DNA of 64,000 bases from Flavobacterium sp. J372 (GCF_024699965.1 NZ_JAJOMZ010000004.1:2044001-2108000), one strand, 5' to 3'. Numbered from the stretch's first letter, positions 27,156 to 35,642 are shown. Made by a program: numbers and translations. The notes: a model not told the origin generated them from the sequence alone.

Positions 27156-28079
27156 TTATTTGGAATTTTCTTCCGAATCTACAATCGTATTCCTCAATGT
27201 TCCTATGCCTTCAACCGTTGCTTCCACCACATCGCCCGGCCACATAAATTCTTGTGGGTCACGGCCTGCGCCCACGCCTGCCGGAGTTCCGGTTGCAATG
27301 ATATCGCCAACATCCAGTGTAAAAACAGTACTTAAATCATGAATCAGATCTGCAATGTTGAACAGCATGAATTTTGTGTTACTGTTCTGTTTTTCAACGC
27401 CATTAACTGTCAATGAGAGGTTAAGGTTTTGCGGATCGGCTATCTCGTCTTTTGTTACCAGAACCGGACCCATCGGCGCAAAAGTATCCTGCCCTTTAGA
27501 TACTATCCATTGCCCTGCACGCCTGCAATCACGTGCGCTAATATCGTTTATTACAGTATATCCGTAAACATGATCCATCGCATTTTCTTTGCTGATGTTC
27601 TTGCCGCCTTTACCAATTATTACAGCAAGTTCGACTTCATAATCAAGCTGTTGCGTAATCTTTTGGTTATGAATGATATCACTGTCATGCCCTGTAACTG
27701 CAGATGGCGGCTTAGAGAATATTACAGGCTGTTGCGGCAGTTCTTTGCTTGTATCGAGCGTGCGTGCTGACTCTGCCACATGCTCGGTATAATTCAAACC
27801 AATCCCGAAAATATTTTTACGTGGACGTGAAATTGGCGCGAGTAACGTTGCGTTGCCTATTGGTAGCGAGTTATCAAGTAATTGTTCCTTGCTAGCATTA
27901 TTATAAAGCAGTGTCAGTGCATTAAGTCCTTCCTGACCTAAATCAATAAAGTCCAGCATATTATCTGGCATAGGCACCTGCATGGTACGACCCAGTTTCT
28001 CAACGTCTATTATCATTTCACCATCCAGAAAACCCAGTCGGGCAGGAGTATGGTTAATGCTATAAGTAAGTAATTTCAT
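27156..28079 (-). CDS. Fumarylacetoacetate hydrolase family protein, probable maleylpyruvate hydrolase
   Basis: This 307-residue protein has the FAH fold. The metal site shows in the DYEVELAVIIGKGG segment (two acidic ligands) with GIGLNYTEHVAE before it. The RDCRRAGQWIVSKGQDTFAPMGP and TGTPAGVGAGRDP blocks are typical of the FAHD group that cleaves C-C bonds of acylpyruvates. In this operon the likely reaction is maleylpyruvate (or fumarylpyruvate) to maleate (fumarate) plus pyruvate. It lies between the ring-cleaving dioxygenase and the isomerase. Confidence 0.85.
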   Translation of the reverse strand: MKLLTYSINHTPARLGFLDGEMIIDVEKLGRTMQVPMPDNMLDFIDLGQEGLNALTLLYNNASKEQLLDNSLPIGNATLLAPISRPRKNIFGIGLNYTEHVAESARTLDTSKELPQQPVIFSKPPSAVTGHDSDIIHNQKITQQLDYEVELAVIIGKGGKNISKENAMDHVYGYTVINDISARDCRRAGQWIVSKGQDTFAPMGPVLVTKDEIADPQNLNLSLTVNGVEKQNSNTKFMLFNIADLIHDLSTVFTLDVGDIIATGTPAGVGAGRDPQEFMWPGDVVEATVEGIGTLRNTIVDSEENSK

Positions 28080-28113
28080 TATTTTACGTTTGTTGTTTTA
28101 TTAATTTATTATC

Positions 28114-28167
28114 TGTCACATCGAGCATCGAGATGCGTTTATTTTCTCGACTGCGCTCGAACTGACA
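28114..28167. repeat. REP-like palindromic intergenic element
   Basis: TGTCA at 28114 and TGACA at 28163 bound a dyad. The left arm reads TGTCACATCGAGC-ATCGAGA, and the reverse complement of the right arm reads TGTCAGTTCGAGCGCAGTCGAGA. It resembles the TCGAG-type repeats often scattered in flavobacterial genomes. It sits inside the operon between two catabolic genes. Confidence 0.6.
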
Positions 28168-28178
28168 ACCCGCAATTC

Positions 28179-29285
28179 TTAACCCGCAACCGCTTGAAAA
28201 CCTTCCGGATGTGCCATTTCCTGATATAGTCCAAGCGACTCTATCACTGGCAGGTCATGAAAGGAAAACAGGCAGGCATCTTCAGTCGGATTTAAATTTA
28301 CATGTTCATGGTATGCCCATGACGGCACGCAGAAAATATCCCGCTCTTTCCAGTCAAAGCGCTTACCGGCAATGATGCTGTATCCCTGGCCCTTAGCACA
28401 TTGGTACACAAATGAACCCGTATGCCTGTGGGCTTTGGTATGTTCGCCGCCGCGTAATAATTGTATTGAAGCACCCATTGTCTGCATCACATGTCCGCCT
28501 GTTTTTGGGTTGGTGTAATGCATCAGGATACCATCATATTCAGAGCCTGAATTAACCTTTGCGGCCTCAAGCAGCGCCGGGTAGACATGCTTCCAGGAGT
28601 ATTTAAATAAAGGTGAATAGGGCTTATCCCATTCTGTATCAGCAGGAACCAAACCAACACCACTATATGTCATCGGCGAGTGATTGACAGGTGAAACCAA
28701 CGGCTGCTTACCGTCAAAAACTGCATAATCATTGGCTTCAAGTGCATTCACCAGAGGAATGTCAAGCCCATCCTGCCATATACAAGTTTTACCATCAGCC
28801 TCAACGCCATGCTCATGCCAGGTGCTGTTAGGTGTTATCACAAAGTCGTTCACTTCCAGCATTATCTTGTTGCCGTCAACCACGGTATAGCCACCCGATC
28901 CTTCCATAATAAAGCGAAGGGCAGATGCTTTATGTCTGTGTGCCGATGTACTTTCACCCGGTCGTGTCACCTGAATCCCTGTATATAGCCAACCCACGGC
29001 AGCGCTAACATCCCGGCGCTTATCATTCACCAGGTATACTACCCGGCGACCGGCCTGTTCAGGCGTAACAAGTTCTGATGATTTAAGCACCAGCGAACGC
29101 AAATCCTCATATTTCCATAGCATAGGCACAGATGATGTGCGCGGCTCCCAAGGCTCAATATCGTTGGCTACTGTCCACAAGGCTCCTGCGCCGAGTGACT
29201 CCAGTTCTTTGTAGTAGGCTTCCAGTTCCGGCGTGTCCTGTACACGGGCGCGGCCCAGAACGCTGTCGTCAAATTTCGTTTCCAT
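28179..29285 (-). CDS. Gentisate 1,2-dioxygenase-like bicupin
   Basis: This Fe(II) ring-cleaving dioxygenase has two cupin domains. The N-terminal cupin carries H-x-H in STSAHRHKASALRFIMEGSG and a later WHEHG. The C-terminal cupin has KAHRHTGSFVYQ and YHEHV. The sequence pattern and its length of about 368 residues fit gentisate 1,2-dioxygenase, which opens gentisate to maleylpyruvate. 1-Hydroxy-2-naphthoate and 5-substituted salicylate dioxygenases share the fold. I place the start at 29285 (METKFDDSVLG) and not at the upstream in-frame Met at 29327, because conservation begins there and the upstream bases are repeat-like. Confidence 0.86.
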   Translation of the reverse strand: METKFDDSVLGRARVQDTPELEAYYKELESLGAGALWTVANDIEPWEPRTSSVPMLWKYEDLRSLVLKSSELVTPEQAGRRVVYLVNDKRRDVSAAVGWLYTGIQVTRPGESTSAHRHKASALRFIMEGSGGYTVVDGNKIMLEVNDFVITPNSTWHEHGVEADGKTCIWQDGLDIPLVNALEANDYAVFDGKQPLVSPVNHSPMTYSGVGLVPADTEWDKPYSPLFKYSWKHVYPALLEAAKVNSGSEYDGILMHYTNPKTGGHVMQTMGASIQLLRGGEHTKAHRHTGSFVYQCAKGQGYSIIAGKRFDWKERDIFCVPSWAYHEHVNLNPTEDACLFSFHDLPVIESLGLYQEMAHPEGFQAVAG

Positions 29286-29317
29286 AAGCTGTTTATTTGA
29301 AGTGGATGGTGCGGGCT

Positions 29318-29395
29318 TTACCGGCAATCCATGTTCCCGCCATCGGCTTTATCTCCCGCAGCGGAGAGGATATCGCCTCTGTCGGGGCTATTCAG
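29318..29395 (-). repeat. Degenerate flavobacterial intergenic repeat
   Basis: On the minus strand the stretch begins TAGCCCCGACAGAGGCGATA and contains a short hairpin (TCTCC / GGAGA), then GGCGGGAAC. This layout recalls the TAGCCCCGAT...GCGGATATCC...GCGGGA repeat found after many flavobacterial genes. It is GC-rich compared with its surroundings and follows the nitrilase stop. Assignment is from memory of the pattern. Confidence 0.5.
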
Positions 29396-29399
29396 TTTT

Positions 29400-30383
29400 T
29401 CATTTTTCCTTTTGCAGGCTTTCCTCATCGTCAGTAAACGTGATGTTTTTCCTGGGCGCCGTGTTAACCCGCAAGTCAAAGATATCAAAGCGATTGTAAT
29501 GCCCCAGTATGTCATGCATCTGCTTAGGCTGTATGCACTTAGCCAAATCAATATCTGCATAAACAATACCTTCTTCATCAATCAAAGGCTCGCCTATAAC
29601 TGCGCCATTAGGCCCAATAAAGCCTGTAAAAGCGCTATCCTTTCGGGTAAGTAATTCTTCTGCATTCGGCACATCTTCTTTCATCATCTCGATAATCTCC
29701 TTCGAAATTGTTGAACAAGATACAATGGTAAATACTTTCCCTTCAAACGAATGTGCCGCCGCACGTATCTTTATTGCCTCTGCCATATTGTAATCGGGCG
29801 GGGCAACCGGCAGCGAAATGTAATTTGCAATGTGTATCAGTTCACCTTGCGCGAGCAAGGCAAAACGCGCCAATGTATTGGTATTCTCACCACACGCCAG
29901 CGTTCCTATAGGCCCAATCTCTGTGTTATATACTTTCAGTGACGAACCGTCACCGCCTGTCCACGTGAGTTTTTCAGCCCAGGTTGGTACCAATTTACGG
30001 TGTTTACCAACTATATTTCCGTGATTATCAATAATCAGGTTGGTATTATACAACTCGCCAAAGCTTTGCCCGCGTTCGTTCACGCCAATAACAACATGGC
30101 AGTTATTTTCCCTGGCAGCATTACAAAGCATTTCGGTTTCCGGACCCGGGACATTGATGCTGTTTACATACAATTTTTCATACCACCTGCTGCCCTGTAC
30201 CGGTGTCATAATCCAGTTCCAGTACGGGTATGCAGATATAAAAACCTCAGGGAATGCCAAAAGCGATGCTCCATTTTTGGCGGCTTCAGCAATGATGTTA
30301 CAAGCCTTATCGGTAGTGGCTTTCGCATTAAGAAAAACAGGAGAAGCCTGTACCGCCGCAGCTTTAAACTTCGTTAAATTCAC
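29400..30383 (-). CDS. Nitrilase
   Basis: This 327-residue enzyme of the nitrilase superfamily hydrolyses nitriles to carboxylic acids and ammonia. The Glu-Lys-Cys triad is visible in LAFPEVFISAYPYW, KHRKLVPTWAEKLTW and TLACGENTNTLARFALLAQGE. The last motif is the hallmark of true nitrilases as opposed to amidases. Set within a salicylate/anthranilate-type operon, it could supply the aromatic acid from an aryl or arylaliphatic nitrile. That substrate link is inferred. The N terminus (MNLTKFKAAAVQASPVFLN) is complete. Confidence 0.9.
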   Translation of the reverse strand: MNLTKFKAAAVQASPVFLNAKATTDKACNIIAEAAKNGASLLAFPEVFISAYPYWNWIMTPVQGSRWYEKLYVNSINVPGPETEMLCNAARENNCHVVIGVNERGQSFGELYNTNLIIDNHGNIVGKHRKLVPTWAEKLTWTGGDGSSLKVYNTEIGPIGTLACGENTNTLARFALLAQGELIHIANYISLPVAPPDYNMAEAIKIRAAAHSFEGKVFTIVSCSTISKEIIEMMKEDVPNAEELLTRKDSAFTGFIGPNGAVIGEPLIDEEGIVYADIDLAKCIQPKQMHDILGHYNRFDIFDLRVNTAPRKNITFTDDEESLQKEK

Positions 30384-30458
30384 TATTTTAAATTTTGAAT
30401 TATAAATTTTAAATGGCTGAGTTGAAATCTTAAATCGTAACTCATAAATCTTAAACCC
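30384..30458. repeat. AT-rich inverted microrepeats between nitrilase and thioesterase genes
   Basis: This 75-base gap is made of TTTAAATTTT, TAAATTTTAAA and CTTAAATC/ATCTTAAAC units in both orientations. It resembles the filler repeats at 20079 and 20454. No gene or strong promoter is seen. Confidence 0.4.
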
Positions 30459-30896
30459 TTAAAACCTCATATCAGGAATCACATACCTTTCAAGTTTTGC
30501 CCGCATCTCATCAGGAAACGGGCTGGCCTTTATATCATTACGGTCCGCGTTAAAATCAACCCTTACCAGCGACACTTCACCTTCAAGGCATATCGAACCA
30601 TCTTCATGCTCAAACTTAAACCCGCAGTTCATGGAAGATGAGCCCAGCTTCTTTACCCAGAAATATTTTGTAAGCTCATCGCCCAGGCGCGCTGCCTTTT
30701 TAAACTGTACTTTCAGGTCAACCGTAGGGATACCGCCTGTTTTATGTATGTTTTTGAAAGGCATATCAAGCGCTTCCTCGTAAAAATCTTCAACAATGTT
30801 ATTCAGCATTTCCAAAAATCGCGGGTAAAAAACTATCCCGGCATAGTCCACATGCTGAAAGCGTACTTTTTCTTTTTTGATGAATGTATTTTCCAT
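30459..30896 (-). CDS. Acyl-CoA thioesterase (4-hydroxybenzoyl-CoA thioesterase type)
   Basis: This is a 145-residue hotdog enzyme. The catalytic region VRFQHVDYAGIVFYPRFLEMLNN has the Asp and tyrosine of 4-hydroxybenzoyl-CoA thioesterases. In this operon it would release free gentisate from gentisyl-CoA after hydroxylation, before ring cleavage. Its ATG shares one base with the stop of the ligase gene, so the two are translationally coupled. The substrate is inferred. Confidence 0.82.
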   Translation of the reverse strand: MENTFIKKEKVRFQHVDYAGIVFYPRFLEMLNNIVEDFYEEALDMPFKNIHKTGGIPTVDLKVQFKKAARLGDELTKYFWVKKLGSSSMNCGFKFEHEDGSICLEGEVSLVRVDFNADRNDIKASPFPDEMRAKLERYVIPDMRF

Positions 30897-32512
30897 TATG
30901 CCTGTAATGTATTTTTTAGTTTAAATCGCTGTATCTTACCTGTTTCAGTTTTAGGCAGCACATCCACATATCGAATTTCCCGTGGGTACTTATAGGGTGC
31001 AGCCACTTCCTTAAACCAGTCCTGTATAGTTTTTGTAAGCTCGTCACATGCCTTTTCCTGCTCATTCAAAACGATATAAGCACAAACCAGCATACCTCGG
31101 TTTTCATCCGGCAGGCCTACTACGGCACATTCTGCAACATCAGGGTGGGTGAGGAGTACACTCTCTACCTCAATGGCAGCAATGTTATACCCCGAAGATA
31201 TGATCATGTCATCACCGCGTGCCACAAACCAAAAGTAACCGTCTTCGTCTTTGCGGAAGATGTCGCCGGTAATGTTCCAGCCATTTTGAACATATTCCAT
31301 CTGTTTTTCAGGACTGTTCAGGTATTTGCAGCCGGTAATGCCACGAACAGCTAATCGACCTGGAGAGCCATCTGTAACTTCGTTTCCGTCGCTGTCTATT
31401 ATTCTTGCCTCGTAGCCGCGAATGGCCTTACCTGTTGCGCCTTTGCGCATATTTTGTTCATTCGACGATATAAAGATATGCAGTATTTCCGTAGAACCGA
31501 TACCATCGATAATCTTTAATCCAGTGGCTTCATACCAGTCTTCCCAAACTTTAACAGGCAACGTTTCACCTGCCGAAACACATTTGCGTAGTGAAGAAAT
31601 GTCATAATTCTGGACTTTTGTAGCCAGCACCCGCCACGCCGTAGGAGCAGTGAAGCAAATTGTAATCTTGTGGTCTTGTATGGCTTGCAGTAGTAATTCA
31701 GGCGTGGGTTTCTCTATCAAAAAAGTTGATGCCCCATAATAAAACGGGAACAGCACCAGTCCGCCAAGCCCGAAGGTAAAACCAAGTGGCGGGCTGCCTG
31801 TAAATATATCATCTTTTGTAGGTTGCAGTGAATATTTAGGGAACGCCTCGCATATCAGCAATATATCCTTGTGGTAGTGCGATGTCATTTTTGGCTTTCC
31901 CGTAGTGCCTGATGTAAACCCAATGATTGCCAGGGAATCAGCCATCGTGTGGTAATTACTGAACGTTTTTGGCTTGTTACCCATCAGCGTTTCAAGCTTT
32001 GACATTGTTTTACCTGAGCCGTCAAAGGTAATTACCTGTTTCAGGAACGGCGACTCCACAGCCATTAGCGCATCTTCAAGTGTATAATCGCAGAAAGCGT
32101 GGGATATCTCTGCACACTCAATCATCACACTGAGTTCTTTTTCCCGAAGTAATGGCATAGTTGCCACCACAATTCCTCCGGCTTTCTGAATCCCGAACCA
32201 GCATGCCACATACATGGGGTTATTTGCGGAGCGTATCAGCACCCGGTTCCCGGGCACAAAATCAAGGTTATCTTTTAAAACATGAGCAATCTGGTTGGCT
32301 TTCTCGTATAGCTCCTGAAATGTCCATGTTGCATCAAAAGTGCGGATGGCAATCCTGTCTCCATCGCCTTCAGCTATATGCCTGTCAATCAGCCTCTCCA
32401 CGCAGTTCAGTGCACCGTCAAACTCAAAATCCGGATGTCCAGTAAAACAATCTGCCTGCAGTTCTTTTGGCGGCAGGTGGCTATGGGCAAAATTATCTTC
32501 GTAATGTTTCAT
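30896..32512 (-). CDS. Aryl-CoA ligase (2-aminobenzoate/salicylate/benzoate-CoA ligase type)
   Basis: This 538-residue AMP-forming acid-CoA ligase of the ANL superfamily has core motifs IIGFTSGTTGKPKMTSHYHK (P-loop), GIGSTEILHIF, the Asp in WNITGDIFRKDEDGYF, and the C-terminal Lys in LPKTETGKIQRFKL. The N-terminal part (GNRVLIRSANNPMYVACWFG) matches the benzoate/2-aminobenzoate ligase group. The neighbouring salicylyl-CoA hydroxylase-like gene makes salicylate or anthranilate the likely substrate. The product is the aryl-CoA used by that enzyme. Confidence 0.87.
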   Translation of the reverse strand: MKHYEDNFAHSHLPPKELQADCFTGHPDFEFDGALNCVERLIDRHIAEGDGDRIAIRTFDATWTFQELYEKANQIAHVLKDNLDFVPGNRVLIRSANNPMYVACWFGIQKAGGIVVATMPLLREKELSVMIECAEISHAFCDYTLEDALMAVESPFLKQVITFDGSGKTMSKLETLMGNKPKTFSNYHTMADSLAIIGFTSGTTGKPKMTSHYHKDILLICEAFPKYSLQPTKDDIFTGSPPLGFTFGLGGLVLFPFYYGASTFLIEKPTPELLLQAIQDHKITICFTAPTAWRVLATKVQNYDISSLRKCVSAGETLPVKVWEDWYEATGLKIIDGIGSTEILHIFISSNEQNMRKGATGKAIRGYEARIIDSDGNEVTDGSPGRLAVRGITGCKYLNSPEKQMEYVQNGWNITGDIFRKDEDGYFWFVARGDDMIISSGYNIAAIEVESVLLTHPDVAECAVVGLPDENRGMLVCAYIVLNEQEKACDELTKTIQDWFKEVAAPYKYPREIRYVDVLPKTETGKIQRFKLKNTLQA

Positions 32513-32516
32513 GGCA

Positions 32517-34829
32517 CTACTTTTTATGCGTTGCAGGCTTCAGCGCCTTTTTCATATTTTCAAGCGACTTACGCTGCCCGGCAATGTAAGGATAATGGTG
32601 TGATATGGCCGACATATATTGCTGTGGTACACCAACTTCATCTAGCTTATTTGCTTTAAAGCTTTCATATGCCTGGGCATTACGTACAAATGATGGGTCG
32701 AGCAAAAGTGTTTTGCCAAGTGCAACCAAATCAGCCCTGCCATTAAGCAAAATTGTATTTATCTGGTCAATGTCCTGAATGTATCCCGCTGTGATGGTAG
32801 GGATGTTTACTTCATTTCGAACCATATCGCTGAAGGGCGTTTGCCACATCCTGCCAACTGCCGGTTTCTGATGTTCAACTGTCAAACCTGTCGATACATT
32901 AATGATGTCGGCACCGGCTTTTTTAAAGGCTCTGGCTATTGTCAGCACATCTTCTTCGGTAATACCGCCTTTAGCCCAGTCTGATGCCGAGACACGTATA
33001 CTCATGGGTTTTTCATGTGGGAAAACAGCACGCATTTCAGTAAATACTTTTAGCGGGAATTTCAGCCTGTTTTCAATGTTTCCGCCAAATTCATCTGTCC
33101 GTGCATTTGTCAAAGGTGACAGGAATGAAGCAAGCAGAAACCCGTGGTGCGCCTGAAGCTCTATCATGTCAAAACCGGCAGCATCTGCATTTTTAGCCGC
33201 AGTAACAAACTCTGAAGTAATAATATCCATATCCTCAACCGTCATTTCGTGAGGCACAGGCATCTTATCGTTAAATGAAATCTCAGATGCCGAGAGCAAT
33301 CCCCAGGCATTTTCAATCGGTTCGTTATTGCTTTCCCAAGGGAATTTCACCGCACCTTTCCGTCCGGAATGGCCAATTTGGATAGCTATTTTGGCCGAAC
33401 TGTTTTCATGGATGAAACTTGTAACTCGTTTCCAGCTATCTGTTTGTTCCTGAGAGTATATACCGGGACATCCTAAAGTTATTCTTCCGGTTGGTGATAT
33501 AGCTGTAGCTTCCGTAATTATAAGCCCTACACCGCCTATTGCACGCGAACCGTAATGCTGCAGGTGCCAGTCGGTAACAACCCCATCTTTTGCTGAATAT
33601 TGTTCCATCGGGCTCATGACAATACGGTTGTCGATTACCATTCCGCGCAATGAAAATGGCGTAAATGCTGCCGGAGTTGTTGGTGTCGAATCTGCGATGC
33701 TGCTATTGAATTCTGTTAAAACCTTTTGTGTAAATGCAGGGTCACGCAGTGCAAGGTTTTCAAAAGTAACTTTCTTGGCGCGGGTCATTACGCTGAAAGC
33801 GAATTGCATGAACGGGTGCTGTATGTGCCTGTTCATATCTTCAAACCATTGCAACGACACGTTTGCGGCATGCTGAATCATCTCAACACTGTTGCGGCGC
33901 AGCTTTTCGTAGTGCTCAAAAACTGCCTGTGTATCAGTTTTATATTTTATGACAGAGTCGGCCAAAGCGATCGCACATTCCATGGCGAGCTTTGTGCCTG
34001 AACCGATAGAGTAGTGGGCGGTTGCTTTAGCGTCACCCAGCAAGACAATGTTGTCTTTGTTCCAGCGTTTGTTGGTGATAACAGGGAATTGCCTCCAGTG
34101 CGACCTGTTAGAAATCAGGCCATGGCCGTCAAGCTCTTCCTTAAAAAACTCCTGAAGTTTTGCAATGGTATCCTGTTCATCTGTAACATTAAATCCTGCT
34201 TTTTGCCAGGTTTCGTCTGTTGTTTCAAAAATCCAGGTACTCATTCCTTCTTCATACTGGTAGGTGTGGGCTACAAAAGCGCCGTGTTCCGTATTCCTGA
34301 AGAAATAGGTAAAAGCATCCAGCGGGCGGGTAGAGCCCATCCATACAAAGCGGTTGCTCTGCAGTTCTATTTCAGTCCCGAAATCAGCCGCAAATTTGTC
34401 GCGTATAGCGCTGTTTATACCATCAGCAGCCACAATTATATCTGAGTCCGCAAACCGGCTTAAATCGTCCACATTCGCTTCAAAGTGAAGGTTAACACCT
34501 TCTTCACTGCAACGCTGTTGTAACAATTGAAGTAATGTCTTTCTTGAGCACCCACAAAAACCGTTGCCGGTAATGCGTACTGTTTCGCTGTCTCGGGCAA
34601 CATCAAGCTCATCCCAATAAGCAAATCGGCTGCGGATAAGCTCGTAAGACTCAGGGTCGCGGGTAAGGAACTCGCTCAGCGTTTCATCTGAAAACACTAC
34701 GCCAAACCCGAAGGAATCATCGGCCCTGTTGCGTTCATAAACATCAATTACACAGTCAGGCATTGCTTTTTTCAGCAATATCGAGAAGTATAATCCGCCC
34801 GGGCCGCCGCCTATTACTGTAATTTTCAT
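32517..34829 (-). CDS. Bifunctional salicylyl-CoA 5-hydroxylase / old-yellow-enzyme oxidoreductase
   Basis: This is a 770-residue fusion. The first ~380 residues form an FAD aromatic hydroxylase: dinucleotide site IGGGPGGLYFSILLKK, then DSDIIVAADGINSAIRD, and VLLGDAKATAHYSIGSGTKL around the second FAD motif. The rest is an old-yellow-enzyme barrel with IGHSGRKG, AHHGFLLASFLSPLTN and RTDEFGG. This layout is shared by salicylyl-CoA 5-hydroxylase and by 2-aminobenzoyl-CoA monooxygenase/reductase. The first gives gentisyl-CoA; the second reduces the anthraniloyl ring. The gentisate dioxygenase downstream favours the first. It overlaps the flavin reductase gene by four bases. Confidence 0.87.
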   Translation of the reverse strand: MKITVIGGGPGGLYFSILLKKAMPDCVIDVYERNRADDSFGFGVVFSDETLSEFLTRDPESYELIRSRFAYWDELDVARDSETVRITGNGFCGCSRKTLLQLLQQRCSEEGVNLHFEANVDDLSRFADSDIIVAADGINSAIRDKFAADFGTEIELQSNRFVWMGSTRPLDAFTYFFRNTEHGAFVAHTYQYEEGMSTWIFETTDETWQKAGFNVTDEQDTIAKLQEFFKEELDGHGLISNRSHWRQFPVITNKRWNKDNIVLLGDAKATAHYSIGSGTKLAMECAIALADSVIKYKTDTQAVFEHYEKLRRNSVEMIQHAANVSLQWFEDMNRHIQHPFMQFAFSVMTRAKKVTFENLALRDPAFTQKVLTEFNSSIADSTPTTPAAFTPFSLRGMVIDNRIVMSPMEQYSAKDGVVTDWHLQHYGSRAIGGVGLIITEATAISPTGRITLGCPGIYSQEQTDSWKRVTSFIHENSSAKIAIQIGHSGRKGAVKFPWESNNEPIENAWGLLSASEISFNDKMPVPHEMTVEDMDIITSEFVTAAKNADAAGFDMIELQAHHGFLLASFLSPLTNARTDEFGGNIENRLKFPLKVFTEMRAVFPHEKPMSIRVSASDWAKGGITEEDVLTIARAFKKAGADIINVSTGLTVEHQKPAVGRMWQTPFSDMVRNEVNIPTITAGYIQDIDQINTILLNGRADLVALGKTLLLDPSFVRNAQAYESFKANKLDEVGVPQQYMSAISHHYPYIAGQRKSLENMKKALKPATHKK

Positions 34830-35443
34830 GGTTTTATAAAAGGCCTTTTTATTTCGAAAACCTCACCAAGTTTTGCGTAGTTCCACCCCTCAAGGCGCGC
34901 AATAGGCTTATAGGTTTCGCGGTTAATCTTATAGTTGTCAAGCAATACGCTGTCATCTACATGAAACATTATAATTCGGCCTATCATTATAGTTGCACCG
35001 CCATCTTTATGGCCCTCAAGGCTGTAATGATGCACTAATTCACATTCGAAGTGAATCGGGCTTTCGGCTACTCTGAAAGGCTTCACTAAAGTTGAAGGAA
35101 TTGCCGTGAGTCCTGCATATTCAAACTCATTGTCATCGGGTGGGAGGTTGATTGATGTATTGTTCATAGCTTCAACAAGCTCTTCAGTTGCCATGTTTAC
35201 AACAAATTGCCCTGTCTCAAGTACATTGTTAAGCGTATCTTTATTGGTGTGCCCCGAGCGAACTGTCGAGAACATCACGTGGGGCGGGTCTTCGCCTACA
35301 GCATTAAAGAATGAAAACGGCGCGAGGTTGGGAATGCCATCTTTGCTGATGCTTGATATCCAGCCGATAGGACGGGGAATTACCGCACCGGTAAGTATCT
35401 TATAGATGTTCTTGCTGTCGGTTGTGTTTGGGTCAATCTGCAT
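34826..35443 (-). CDS. Flavin reductase family protein (DIM6/NTAB type)
   Basis: This 205-residue FMN-binding split-barrel protein has motifs TGAVIPRPIGWISSISKDG and NLAPFSFFNAVGEDPPHVMF. Proteins of this type reduce free flavin with NAD(P)H or act as oxidoreductases themselves. It is the first gene of the catabolic operon and may supply reduced flavin to, or assist, the hydroxylase encoded next. The four-base overlap supports a joint role. It has its own predicted promoter facing the acs gene. Confidence 0.85.
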   Translation of the reverse strand: MQIDPNTTDSKNIYKILTGAVIPRPIGWISSISKDGIPNLAPFSFFNAVGEDPPHVMFSTVRSGHTNKDTLNNVLETGQFVVNMATEELVEAMNNTSINLPPDDNEFEYAGLTAIPSTLVKPFRVAESPIHFECELVHHYSLEGHKDGGATIMIGRIIMFHVDDSVLLDNYKINRETYKPIARLEGWNYAKLGEVFEIKRPFIKP

Positions 35444-35462
35444 TATTGGTTGTATTGCCTCA

Positions 35463-35489
35463 CAAATTAAAGAAAAATAAACCGCTCAA
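35463..35489 (-). promoter_or_regulatory. Predicted promoter of the aromatic catabolic operon
   Basis: On the minus strand TTG (35487-35489) and TTAATTTG (35463-35470, seven of eight matches to TAnnTTTG) are 16 bases apart. The -7 box lies 20 bases before the ATG of the flavin reductase gene. Confidence 0.5.
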
Positions 35490-35570
35490 TCGTTATCGTT
35501 TTTGTGATAAAATTGTGTTATGTATAATTTTTTGAGTGATTTATTTTTAATTATTTGAATCATGGAAGGT

Positions 35571-35594
35571 TTATCATGATTTGTTTCATGATAA
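35571..35594. promoter_or_regulatory. Perfect inverted repeat, possible operator of acs or of the divergent operon
   Basis: TTATCATGA and TCATGATAA are perfect reverse complements with a six-base spacer. A further TCATG lies at 35559-35563. The dyad lies 49 bases before the acs ATG in the divergent gap and could bind a regulator of acs, of the catabolic operon, or of both. Confidence 0.5.
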
Positions 35595-35642
35595 TTTGTA
35601 AGGTTATTATATTTACAAAATCAACCTAACGAACAAACAAAC

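Noticed and set aside
29286..29327. Extended N terminus for the gentisate dioxygenase
   Set aside because: The extra residues (MPVKPAPSTSNKQL) come from bases next to a repeat relic, and family similarity begins at the Met at 29285.
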